A stretch of 64,000 bases of DNA from contig JARFIW010000139.1 in assembly GCA_036346225.1 (NCBI GenBank), positions 2,852,001-2,916,000 on the forward strand, in the 5' to 3' direction. Under the pieces are notes generated by a model. The model did no database searches. It was not told the origin of the DNA and saw nothing but the letters and a program-made list of their open reading frames with translations. Positions 19,030-30,198 of the stretch are shown piece after piece (the stretch's first letter is position 1; each line of letters starts with the position of its first letter). Origin of the DNA: Platerodrilus igneus. Its lineage: Eukaryota > Arthropoda > Insecta > Coleoptera > Lycidae. The position numbers and the translations under genes were made by a program.

Positions 19030-20906
19030 CTATTGCCTGTGGTAAGTCATGAAGCAACCTACACATAATTCAATGTTGCATTTTTTGCACTCCGTTCTTG
19101 CTTTTGTGTTGCACTTCGCACCTCCACATCGTCTTCTTTTTTGATCTGAAATCTTTTGAATGAAATGATCCAGCCGATCAAAACGCAAATCATCTGTATT
19201 TGTAAGCGAAGGATTTTTACCAGGACCCTTTGGTGGTGCAGCATATCTTCTAAGATAAACCTGAACTATTTTTCTGCGAAAATTTAGCTGTGTGATGTCT
19301 TGATTCTGTAATCGGTAAAGTTGCCATGCATTATTTATCGCTACATCTAAAAGCCATGTAAGTAGAGGCCAGTACCACTTTCTGTAACGAATATTTATGC
19401 GATATTGACTTACATTTTGGTCCATTCTGTCAGTGCCTCCCATGTAATTGTTGTACTCTGTAAGGACCGTTGGACGGGGAACATGGATGTGTTTTTTCGC
19501 TTGTTGAGAATACCGTTTTACGTTCGCAACAGGATTTATACCATAAAAATTAGATGCAGCACACACCACAGAATTATCATTCCACTTGCAAACAAGCAAC
19601 CCATCATCTTTGTCAATAACTGAATGAATAGTTCCTCTTCCTTTTTTTGACAATACAGTTTTTTTGGGTAGTGGACAGTTTCTGGGAATTTGATTTTCCC
19701 GTATTGTTCCGGTTCCGCCCTAGCCATGATTACGTAAGTGAATTAGCAAATTAAAACTTGTAAAGAGGTTATCAAAGTAGAAATGAAATGGTAAGCGCTT
19801 TATTTCAGGTGGCATATTGTCTATCATCTCCACAAGTGAAAATGTTGCTTTCCCAAAAGCCTTGCTTTTCTGAGAATTGTCTGTCGTAGATTTTCCCTGG
19901 TAAACATCAAAGTTCACTAAGTATCCACTGGAAGTGTTTAAAGACTACACTTTGTATCCAAAACGAATCGGTTTACCTCGAATAAATTGTTTGAGACTAT
20001 GCCTGCCAAAATATCGTACCATACTTTATCATAAGATAAATTCCTTTCAGGTTGAAAATTTTGTATAAATTTAGATTGCATATGGTGTATTAGAGGTCTG
20101 ATCTTCAACAGTTTATCTTTGTTGGTGGCACTGAAATTATTATTGTCGACACAGTGAAGAAATCGTAGAATAAGTTCAAATCTGTTTCTACGCATTGAAT
20201 TATAAACTATGTCATTGTGAGTGTCGCTGCAATTCTCCCAATAGTTTCTTTTTGAGGGCACCTGATTATAACCACTAAGAATTAGAATACCAATAAAATA
20301 TCTAATTTTGTCTTCGGTTATATTAGGATCAGGACAATTTGTGCATACTTGTTGGACTCAACAGCAAATAAACGGATGAGATTGTTATCGACAAATAATT
20401 GAAAAAATCTACTGCACTTAGAGCACCATGCGCAGGAATTTGTGGAAGAAAAACTGTTGTTTAAATGATTTAATATCTTCATCTATCCATACAAGTAGTT
20501 TTTCATGTTGAGGGTATGACACATTTGACTCTACCGTAGGTAATACTAAAATTGGTATTTTTTCTGAATTTGGAGTTGGATTAGCCTCTGGTTCAGGTAT
20601 CATTTCTTCACCATTTACAAATCTTATTTCTGCATCTGCAAGTAATTGTCGTTTGCTAAAATTGTCTGGAACTCCACCATCATCTTCATCACCAGAATCT
20701 TCGTCCGTCAAAAAATCAGAATCTGGTGGGGCAATATAAACACTATCTACATTATGCTCATCTTCCAATAAAATATCAAGAGCTTCTTGTACAGTAAACC
20801 CTGGAGCAAGACAATCTTGAAGTTCCTTCACGTCTCTGAAAAATGAATAGTGCAATAATAATAATACATAGGTCGTTTGTTGCGCTGTAGTATCTTGCAT
20901 CATCAT
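19030..20906 (-). pseudogene. piggyBac transposase, frameshifted
   Basis: Successive minus-strand frames cover the whole protein: an acidic N-terminus (20906-20418, DEDSGDEDDGG), the DDE_Tnp_1_7 core (20261-19938, MRRNRFELILRFLH, ending near the first catalytic Asp in LSYDK), FYFDNLFTS with the second Asp (about 19760), NNYMGGTDRMDQ with the third Asp (about 19430), and a C-terminal Cys-rich zinc domain (CGGAKC, CKKC, CVGC). Breaks: a run-length frameshift after LSYDK, an in-frame TAG shortly after, a shift near 19720, and gaps between the N-terminus and core. All three Asp are still visible, so it is a fairly recent pseudogene, or one whose homopolymer breaks are sequencing errors. Confidence 0.85.
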
Positions 20907-21036
20907 AATAATGCAAAGCTTTCACAATTAATTATCTATTTTACGTTTTTGTTCAGTACAGCAATTGAAAATAATATGTTTTTTAGGTAAGTAATCGAAT
21001 AATAAAGATGGTCAGAAATGCTGTTATTAGAGCTTA

Positions 21037-21056
21037 GTGTACCATTAATGGTACAC
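21037..21056. repeat. 20-bp perfect palindrome inside piggyBac
   Basis: GTGTACCATTAATGGTACAC is fully self-complementary. It lies about 375 bp inside the right end and may be a transposase- or host-protein-binding site, by inference. Confidence 0.8.
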
Positions 21057-21433
21057 AACAATTTACGGCTGAGTCAGCTGTAAGACAACCACTTCTGGAC
21101 CATGATTCAAATATAATTATGATTATTTGCTTATGCTGCATGTAGTGGCCAAATATAAATATCATATCTCCAAAATTTCTAAAGTTATACTTACATGAAA
21201 TCCATATTGCATAAAAAATAGACACAAAAAAATGTTTTTACACTTGAAATAATAAATCCTGCTATGCAGCAAAGAGCTTCACTACTACTGAAGTAAAGGT
21301 AAATTCCTGGTTTATTTAGAAGAGAATGATAGAAAAAGCGTGTTGAAACCTGCAAATTCCTGAATCTGCGCATGATAAATATAAACTCTTGTTTTGCGTA
21401 CCATTTATGTACCGCTAGGCACTAATGGGTTAA

Positions 21434-24261
21434 AGTTCACTGGTTTTGTCAGAGAATATTAAAGAATATTAATTATTTAATTAAACAAACAAATCAGTAA
21501 CGATAAAAGGTAAGACAATTCTCAAAATTGATCAAGTCAAGACACTTGAATATAATATAAAAGCTTTCGCAGAATAATTTAATTGCGACGTTTCACACAC
21601 TCGATATTACAATTGATGTCACATATCCTAAAAGAACATTACTTATAATTTTGTACATATTAGATGATATCTCAAAATGTTATCAATTAGCAGTATTGCT
21701 GAAACAGTTGAAATACTAACGTTCACCTCAAGAAGTTTCTTTAAAAAGCAGATATATTTTTCTGCAACTTGTATGACACGCTAAAGGGTTAAAACAATTT
21801 CTGGTTGAGTTTACGATAGTATTTTAATATGTGTTAAAATAATAGCTCTAAAATCTAGCCTTGTTTTATTTACAGCAATTACAATACACACCTGTCTTCC
21901 TTCATCTTCCAAATCATTCTTATATTAGTGTATTTTAAGAATGGACTTAATTCTTGGGTTTCCAGCTTGATTTTCAATGTTTATAATTCTTATCGGTAGG
22001 TATAAGTGTATTGACTTAGTTTGCTTAGAACCTGGCCTCCGATTTTGCAAGAACATGAAACTGAAAAACCAAGGTTTTTAAACTAATTTTCCCAGTGGTT
22101 TTTAATTTTCTTTCATTCATCGATAGGTATATTTCTTAATAATAAATAATTTGTGAAGAGTTAATACAAAGGCGTCCAGCCACATTGGACTAATATCATC
22201 AAATCCTTCTAGCCATCGCTTTTCTCTTTGAGATTTCGAAACAAAAGTTTTTATTACAGAAATCTATTTGTTCCAGTAACTGTTCTTCGTTCCACAACCC
22301 GAATATCCACACGGCACAAAATTGCGTTGATAGATCTACGCGAGCTTTTACTCAAGCGTAATATGTAATAACAGCGATTCCTTCCTTGTGAAGAATTTCT
22401 GATACTTTCACGAAATGTTCGTCATGCAGTACTTGCTGCCGGATCCATTATTAAATGGTCTGCTGACTGACATAGACACTATCGAACATTCGCTATGTAC
22501 TCTTTAATTTTCCGACTTATATAAGATTATACATTTTACTACCTTTTCTGCTTTTGAAAACACTTCATACCGTTTTTCTGAATCTTTTGGATTACACATT
22601 GTTCAAAATTAAGTTACTAATGATAAGCTTTAAAGCAATTTATATCCCTATCTGAAGTAATTGGAACATTTCGGATTGATATTGCAGTTGCACAGCAATA
22701 TTCTCTTTATGTTAAACAGAAATTACGCAAGCGAAAGCAACTAAATTCTTTTTGAAAGTACACTTTCTCAACTGTTTATAAAATTTTGTAGTGCGTTATT
22801 ATGAAACCTTTAAAAATGAATGAAAGCAAACGTGTTTCATTGAAGACTCGTAGGTATCTCATGTAGGTGTTAAAATGTAAAATATATAATCTTTTCTCTT
22901 ATAGAAAATAATTATACCCTCCCCAATATAGACTAAGAAACTCGCAGAGAAAACTATGTAGACTCTTATTACACGTGAGATGTAAATTTTCCGTCAAAAG
23001 TCCTTTATGGGGTCCTCGGCCTAACTCTGAACTCTAACTTCAGCGGATTTTGATGAGACATAGGGGGTTCGGTAAAAGGACGGAATTGTCAGGCGCCACT
23101 GCACCTTTAAATATAACATTTGTGATAGAAAAACCTGAAAGGAAAGTGAAGAAACCTATCGGTGTAATAACACATCGGTTGTTACTTGCGTAACAGTTAG
23201 TACCTGTAATAAATGCATAAATATATTAAACAAATTAATGGAGACAGCTGTTTGCGTCTCAAAACCAAATAAGGATATTTATGTTAAGAAATTCACTGGA
23301 TCTTAGCATCATACTACATTCATCTCTTTAAATCATTCTCATTAAATAAAAATGACCAAACTGGTTCATCATTTATAATAAATTTAAATAAAAATTCTCT
23401 TGGTTTCATAAGACAGATAGATATGTACAAAAATATTTTATCCTGAGTAATTTTCAAAGTTATAATTAATTATCTACTTTTTAAATAGTCAAAAATTAAG
23501 TTTCTTTTTATAAATTAACAACTAATAATTTCAAATTCCTCAAGAATCAAATCTGACAAATTGGTTCACATATGTTTCTATTAATTATATGGTTTTTAGT
23601 TGAAACGACAAGCTGCTAAATATATGCAACATTGAACAACTAAAAATTCAGGTCATTAAAGGATTAATTATTTCAAATCTGTCAACAACACATGTAACTT
23701 GTGTGTTAGACAAACAAGCTTTTAGATTTATTCATTTAAGTTTCATTCTTGGTTTCCTTTTTGTATAATTGACATTTATGATAACGGTCGAACAAGTATT
23801 AAATTTATAATTTAAATCTTTACTCAAGAAAATTTCCTTAATGAAATACTCTAGCAATATTTTTCAAAATTATCTACTGAACGTATTAAAAAGAGATATT
23901 AAATTTTTAAGCTAACCAACATCAATACAAACATTATCGTACGTGACATTTTTAAAATTAAAAATAATTTCATCATCATTGTACGTTACCAATACAAAAA
24001 AATCCTCGGCAGATGTTTATACTTGGCACGTCATCCTAATAAAATGTTAACTAACCATCGACATTAAATTCAATATTCAAGTTTTTTCAAACGAATCCAT
24101 AAACAGCTTTTGCCATCTTGCATTTTGATACCTCGTGTGAATCGCCTAATATGATTTCGCCATATTGCGTTGCTAAAGTAGATCTTCTTTAATTTCGGAA
24201 TTTTTGCATTTTGTTACCCAAGTTTATTCTATTTTAATTTAACATTTGATGATTTTCTTTC
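21434..24261. other. No recognised gene
   Basis: Long AT-rich stretch. Only the 22990-23110 part is G+C-richer (GTCCTCGGCC, CAGGCGCCACTGC) and may be a repeat fragment. No supportable feature. Confidence 0.4.
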
Positions 24262-24322
24262 TTATTTATTTTGCTAATTTATTTTTTTTGCTAATTTATT
24301 TTTTGCTAATTTATTTTTTGCG
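24262..24322. repeat. Short tandem repeat TTGCTAATTTATTTTT
   Basis: About three to four units of 14-18 bp with varying T-run lengths. Confidence 0.8.
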
Positions 24323-25399
24323 CATTGATAAAATTCTGTAACTGGAGACCCTGCAACAAGCACTTAAGATATGTGAAAGTCACATCGCTTACTCTTTCCA
24401 GACATGCTTGTTTCTTTCGTGTAACGACGTGACGATCTTTGTTCGACCGGAAATCGTTGGGCATCAGTGACGATCTCGAGCAAACTCTATTGTATTAATA
24501 TCGATGCGTTTGGAATTACGTTTTGGTTACAAAATACTTGTTACATTTATATTTAACTGTGAGAATATTCTCTCAATTTAATTTCGCACCAATAAAATTA
24601 TAACTATTTACTTTAAACTATATTAAATATGGCATTTAGACTTTATTTTATAAAACGGCAAAAAATTATGTTACAGTGTCTCAAGCCCAAGTGGTTGTGT
24701 TCTACGTTAGCGTTTCAAATTTGAGAATTCTTATTGACGATTTTTAACACGTTTAGGAACAGGAATCTTATAAGCAGGTGATATTTGTTACGTCACAGTT
24801 TCAAAATAAAGGATTTTTTATTTTTGGAAATCTTTAATTAATTTTTTATTTCTTGATTAAGTGTTTTTTAAAATTAATTCATGACGATTTCGTCAACGAT
24901 GACATTAAAAAATACAGCGATCTTGTAGTTACGTGACGCTCCATACATACCACGTCACGGTTTCAAAATAAAGATCTTATTTCTATTATCCTTCTATTTA
25001 TGTTACAGTAGGTACATCAATACCAAGACGATCTGTTGGCGTATGAGGAAAGGGTGGGCACGCCGTGTATGCATATACTACATTTCTCAATCAATCAAAT
25101 ACGAGAGGTAAGCCTAGACTGAACCATTTCTCTTGAACAAAACCAAATCTTGAATGCGTGGCAACAAATAATGGCTTATTAAAACGGTTATTGTAAAATC
25201 TTACTTCAAAAAGAAGAGGCATCGCCGTGCAGTAAATTTTGAAAGAAAACATATTGCATGCAAATATGAAAATCGATAAATTATGGTATTGAGCTATTGA
25301 GCTATTGAGCTATTAAACACTTGTATTTGAAGGGGTTAAATGGTAAGGAGATTTACGACATATGCTTAATACACTTGGCAATTAGTGCCCATCATATGC
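24323..25399. other. AT-rich region with dispersed short repeat
   Basis: Two copies of a CGTCAC(A/G)GTTTCAAAAT motif followed by AAAG lie at 24791 and 24953; a third, diverged one is beyond the mariner at about 26587. GAGCTATT is repeated three times at 25290-25315. No gene. Confidence 0.45.
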
Positions 25400-26310
25400 G
25401 ACTGTGAACTATTGAATTGCGTTATTCAAAAGAGGAAAACTTCCTCTTGAAGATGAAAAGCGACCAGGAAAGACCGATTTTGGTGTCTACACTCGAAGAT
25501 ATTGACTCAGTTCATGGTATAATATTACCAAACCGTCGAATTAAGTTCAAACATATAGCTAAGATACTAACGATTTCATATGAACGTGTCCATAATATAG
25601 GTTGCGTCGATTTATATGTGAAAAAAAATTTACAAAATGGATTTCAAAATACTTGAACGATGAACACAAACTGGTAAGAGTAGAAGCACCACGGCCAATC
25701 TGTGCCCGCTTTGTTGAAGATCCAGATTTTTTTAACTATGTTAGATCTACGGATGGAGCATGGGTCCATCTTTATGATCCAAAAACAATGGAGCAATCGA
25801 TGGAGTGGAACCATCATGGTTCTCCGAGGCCTAAGAAATTTTGAGTTCGAAAATCCGCTGGAAAAGCTTTTGGTTCAGGTTTGTTTAATATCCTTGGAAT
25901 AATTACTATCGAATACTTAAAAAATGGTCAAACCATCTCTAGAGATTATTATTCTAATTACTAACCACCCTGAGAAAAAAAATTAAAGAAATAATATGTG
26001 GCATGTTAGCGAAAGCTGTGTTGTTTTTGCACATAAATCGCGCATTGCTATGAATTCAATTCATAATCTCCGATTCGAATTACTGTAACACCCATGCTAT
26101 TCCCCAGATTTAGCCCTCTCGAGCTATTCCCTGATCAATCGATTGAAATAAGTTTAAAATAACATAGAGATAATAGAAGATGTGAAAGGCTGATTTTTAG
26201 ACCAAGAAGAATTTTTTTAAAAGGATTTAAGGCTTCGAAGGATCGTTGTAATAAGTATATTAATTTAAGAGGAGACTATGTTGTACAATAAAATATTCTA
26301 AGTTCCAACT
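25400..26310 (+). pseudogene. mariner (IS630/Tc1-mariner) transposase relic
   Basis: Blocks appear in order but in shifting frames. Near 25500-25610 is the N-terminal HTH region (LEDIDSVHGIILPNRRIKF, ISYERVH). At 25660-25850 lie RVEAPRPICARF, TDGAWVHLYDP (normally TGDETWVH, so the first catalytic Asp region is changed) and EWNHHGSPRPKKF. Next comes EYLKNGQTIS, then PCYSPDLAL near 26100, and a degenerate C-terminus with LRRI near 26240. This order is diagnostic of mariner transposases. Many stops and shifts are present. I could not find the terminal inverted repeats, so the element limits are unknown. Confidence 0.8.
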
Positions 26311-27785
26311 TTTGCTCGTTCGAATAGTAGATTAAGAATATATCAATCCCCAACGTATATTTTGAATCCTTATTTCTACAATTTTTGACTTATTAAAAAA
26401 CCGAGAATCTTACAGCCACATGATACATATATCATCAGCTTGTTGCATCACAGATTCGTTATATAGAATTCTTGTTTCTGTTAATTCTTCATTAGATCAT
26501 TTACTTTTTTTAAATGGCTGACACTGAGAATTTTTGACATATACTGAAACGCGAAAATTCAGCAGCTACCTGATGCAGGCATACTACGTCATTGTTTCAG
26601 AATAAAAATTCTTGTTTATGATTTTTAGCATTTAAAATGCTAAAATTTGATAGCCCGCACTTAAAAATGGCGCCACTGAAAACGCCCTCCTGACGGTAAA
26701 CATAAGGGTTCAGGTTTCACTGCTTTCTGATCAAAAATAAACCGACGCGTTCTAATAATGCTTCTCCTTACTACATATCAATGTTAGACATCTTCCATTA
26801 ATACACCTCGGGGAATTGGCAATTATAGATATTCCACTTATAGGATTATGGCAAAGAACAAAATATTTAATCAAATTGATTCAGTCTAAAAATAAAATTA
26901 ATACTAGATCTAAAACATTATTGAAATACTTTGTATATCTCATATAATTCCACTTTCTTAATTATCTATAAAACAAAACATAAATAACGACGTATTCCAT
27001 TACTTAACTACAATAAATTTTTGCATTCTGTGTACTACCAACTTCTCTATTTCAACTTTCACACATGCCTATTCTACAACATACTGCGCGTTCGATAAAT
27101 ATATTTGCAGACTTGTAACAATTTTTTTGTTATGTAAAAAATTGATTTTCCAAACAACATAGAGGGATTAAGACAAGAAAAAAAAATTAAAAAATTCCCC
27201 AAGAATATTTATTTCCAATTTTGGATAGTTTTTCAAATTTTTAACAAGTCCTTGATCCCATATGGAAATCAGCATGCGCCTTGTTATTTTCTAGTTAAAT
27301 TACAAAGCTAGGTTCAACATTTTGTACCCACAATCATGTAGGAAACAATTCAGCTGTTTTGAAACCTAGCTTGTAAAGTCGTAAATAGCAATATAATCTT
27401 TCAAAAGTCCGTGTAAACACCTTATAGTTTAGAACATACCTCAAGATTTTCAACCTGCTTCATACACACGGCACGTGGGCTTAAACATTTGTTCTGATAA
27501 GATTTCCCCCGGTTGGACTGTCTTTGCAAGTAATTTTATGAATCCCGTTATTTCCACATCATCTTCGAGTCAAGCAGGTTGGGTGGTCGTTGATGTGCAA
27601 AACCATGAAGGGCCACAAAATTATATAGGGCCAACAAAATCCTGTTTCCCAAAATGTAGTGAACCATGCTAACAGATACATCGGTCTTACTTGCAATTTC
27701 ACTAACCGATGTTTGTGATATTTCTTTGACACATAGCAACAAGTCCGATTCTAAATTTTTATTTTGGATGCAATTATTTCCTCCC
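26311..27785. other. No recognised gene
   Basis: AT-rich. A minus-strand open stretch at 27548-27742 contains an HTH-like SEIASKTDVSVSMVHYIL and may be a transposase N-terminal relic, but I cannot name the family. Confidence 0.35.
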
Positions 27786-27865
27786 GATATTGTGGGAGGC
27801 TTTCACGGCCGGAGTCATGATAAATATTTATGGTTCCCGGTTAGGACCGTGTTATTTTATAGACT

Positions 27866-27910
27866 AAGATCGACGTTTCGCCCACTTTTGTAAGGGGCTT
27901 ATCAGAACAA
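27866..27910 (-). ncRNA. Hammerhead-ribozyme-like motif, mutated core
   Basis: The minus strand reads CTGATAA, then a perfect stem II (GCCC...GGGC, 27880-27898), then GAAA and CGTC. The core CUGAUGA has changed to CUGAUAA. Position 8 of the core is tolerant in hammerheads but stem I pairing here is weak, so activity is doubtful. Confidence 0.6.
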
Positions 27911-28040
27911 GAAAAGAAGATAAATAATAAAAACATTAATAAAGTTATGAATGATAATATTAAGTACACAAGTTAAAGTGTAAAGAGTATGTAAAGCTAC
28001 GTCTGAACTAGCAGACTCATCAGTCCATCTAAGCCAAAAG

Positions 28041-28081
28041 GTGTCTTGTGGCAAAGTAACTGTTACTTTGCCACAAGACAC
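28041..28081. repeat. 41-nt hairpin at centre of the palindrome
   Basis: 20-bp arms (GTGTCTTGTGGCAAAGTAAC and its complement) are separated by a single T. This is the turning point of the larger inverted repeat. Confidence 0.9.
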
Positions 28082-28117
28082 GTTCTGGCTTAAATGGGCT
28101 GGTGAGCCTGCTAGCCT

Positions 28118-28160
28118 TGTCCTGATGAAGTCCCTTACAAAAATGAGTGAAACGTCGACA
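28118..28160 (+). ncRNA. Hammerhead-ribozyme-like motif, partly decayed
   Basis: TGTC, then CTGATGA (28122-28128), an imperfect stem II, GAAAC (28149-28153), GTC and GACA. Stem I TGTC/GACA pairs over 4 bp and the ACGT-type stem III is self-complementary, as in minimal hammerheads of Penelope-like elements. Stem II has one mismatch. Confidence 0.6.
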
Positions 28161-28230
28161 TTAGTTTATAAAATGACACGGTCTCTACCCGGAACCATAA
28201 ATATTTATACTTCCTCTCGCTTTTAATAAC

Positions 28231-30151
28231 GACCCAGTACCTGTTAAACGTTGGTTTAATTTCCCGAACTTCCGACAATTGGGAACAATTCTGTCGGGAA
28301 TCCGAACAACATACAACCTCCACGCTTGAACGCTATTTTTGTGACACTTAAAATAAACTAGTGATATATCTGCTGGTTCATTAATAATATTTTCCATTTT
28401 ATGATTATTAAATAAATATAAAAATAATGAACATATTTCTGCAGTATAAAACGTCAAACAATTGACTCAGTTGAAGTAAACGTCTTTGATTGTTTTTATT
28501 ATTAGGTTTTTACAGAAGAATCGATTTCATGGCCTACCTGCTTAAATCAATTTTTTGCATTTTTTTGCAAAAAATTCATGCAACCTTATTACAAGTCTAA
28601 ACTCCTGAATAGCATAGAAAATTCTCTTCAAGAATACACACACACACACACACATATATTGCTGTGGCTAGACTGCCTCCCGTTGGAGCGCCGATAATTT
28701 TGCTGTGAACCGTTTGATATGTGGGAAAGCACAAATTAATGCTGTGCGTTATTTACAGCGAATTGTATTAATGAGGATGCAAATATGAAATTACTATCTT
28801 GCATTATGCTTTCTTTTGCCCGGCTAGCTCAACAGAAAATATGCTGTGAAATTTACGGAAAAAATGAAACACCGAAATCTCAAGAAAGATGTATGTATTC
28901 AAAAATATTTTTCCTTCATACAAAAGAATCTCCAGCTTTTATAAAACAGTTCACAACTTAAGCTTACACGTAAAATTTTTCCTAAAAATTACTTAAAATA
29001 ATCCTCACTTGTATCCTTGTTAACAATCACAGAGATCAAACCTCTTCTCTGTGAGTTACAAAAATTCACTTTAATTTTCCTATAGATAATTTACTTATCT
29101 TTTATTACGACGCTGCACAGATAATTGAGTAGAGGTCACAATGCTTCGAACTCGGACTCAAAATTTGCTGTAAATTATCCCTTTACCAAACAAATTTTTA
29201 TAGGATGAAGAACTTATTCTAGATTATGTTACAAATATTTAAATATTCTTATAAGTTACAAACCAAGAATCAAAACTTAAACGTACGGTTCTTATTGTTA
29301 AATAACGCCTATCAAAACCTCACTTCCATTATCTTCAAAGGTATTAAATACTTTCTGGTTTTATTTCAAATCTCCACTTGACGTTAAAATATTATCCTGC
29401 AAAGTACATTTTATTTCTAATCAATTAAAATCAGCAGCAGTTCTTTTATCAGGATTATTTGTCGAAAATCGTTTAATTTTCCTAGTATTTACAAAAAACG
29501 TATACTTAATAATTATGCAAAGTTCTGTTACTTATTGCTTGTTGTAAAATGCATTATAAATTACCCCAACTTAGACTTACGATGTATTAAAGAATTAATC
29601 TCTACTAAAAACTTTCATGTTCGATGTCGTGAAATAAATGAATTTTGAATCTAAACTACTACAGTTTATATACAAAAATTTTAATTACATCATTTTCTTC
29701 CATTTGATTTCTGAGTTGTATCAAAACATTAGTCATTAGTGATTAGAATGATGTAATCTTTATGAGAACGTCTTTTAATGAGCTAATTGAGTGTAACGTT
29801 ATAACATTATTGTAATTGTCTATTGTAAAATGTCGTCCATCCTTTGTTAATAACGAACTCAATGTTTGCTATCTTCTCTCAGTATTACGTAAAGCTATTA
29901 AATTTTCTTATCTTATCTATTTTATGGCTTTTTGATAGGCGCGCGTTTCTTTGAATCGAAGCGTTTATTCACTGACTTAAAATAACTAACTTTTGAAACA
30001 TTTCTAATAAAATAAATAACCGAAGATTCTAGAATTAGCACATTTTATTTAAAACTTTAAAATAAATTTAAATGATATATCTACACACAGAATTTATTTT
30101 TGTTTTTCGAATACGTTAAACTGACACTATATTATGTAATTTACCTTTCAG
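28231..30151. other. No recognised gene; (CA)n at 28635-28654
   Basis: AT-rich. Directly after the CA run is TATATTGCTGTGG, matching the module-start motif of the 35-58 kb chain. The minus strand of 28674-28694 reads GGCGCTCCAACGGGAGG, PBS-like. No ORF. Confidence 0.4.
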
Positions 30152-30198
30152 GTAAGCAAACCCCTCCAAAAGAAGGTGCTGTGATGAAGTTACTGATG
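30152..30198 (+). other. Possible host micro-exon
   Basis: 47 nt flanked by a pyrimidine-rich TTACCTTTCAG and a strong donor GTAAGT. One frame reads KQTPPKEGAVMKLLM without a stop. This is the only candidate host exon I noticed, and short matches of this kind occur by chance. Confidence 0.2.

Larger units (their letters stand above)
18753..21429 (-). mobile_element. piggyBac-type DNA transposon with intact ends
   Basis: The element is flanked by TTAA at 18749-18752 and 21430-21433, the piggyBac target duplication. Its ends are CCCATTAGTGCC (left) and the inverted GGCACTAATGGG (right). Subterminal copies of the end motif occur inside: GCTAGGCACTAAT at about 18882-18894 and CGCTAGGCACTAAT at the right end. 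Length is 2677 bp. It contains a broken minus-strand transposase. Confidence 0.92.
27786..28230. mobile_element. Palindromic Penelope-type (ribozyme-bearing) repeat end
   Basis: Outward from 28061 the two sides are inverted copies of one sequence. Shared blocks include CTAGCAG, CCAT.TAAGCC, the ribozyme core, TTTATAGACTAAG / TTAGTTTATAAA, GGACCGTG / CACGGTCT and ATAAATATTTAT. The left arm has about 100 bp of extra sequence (27912-28005). The centre is a 41-nt hairpin. Such head-to-head ribozyme-bearing ends are characteristic of Penelope-like elements and related non-autonomous repeats. No RT frame is present. Confidence 0.7.

Noticed and set aside
27548..27742. Minus-strand ORF with an HTH-like stretch as a transposase
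   Set aside because: Only one short suggestive stretch; no catalytic motif or known order of blocks.
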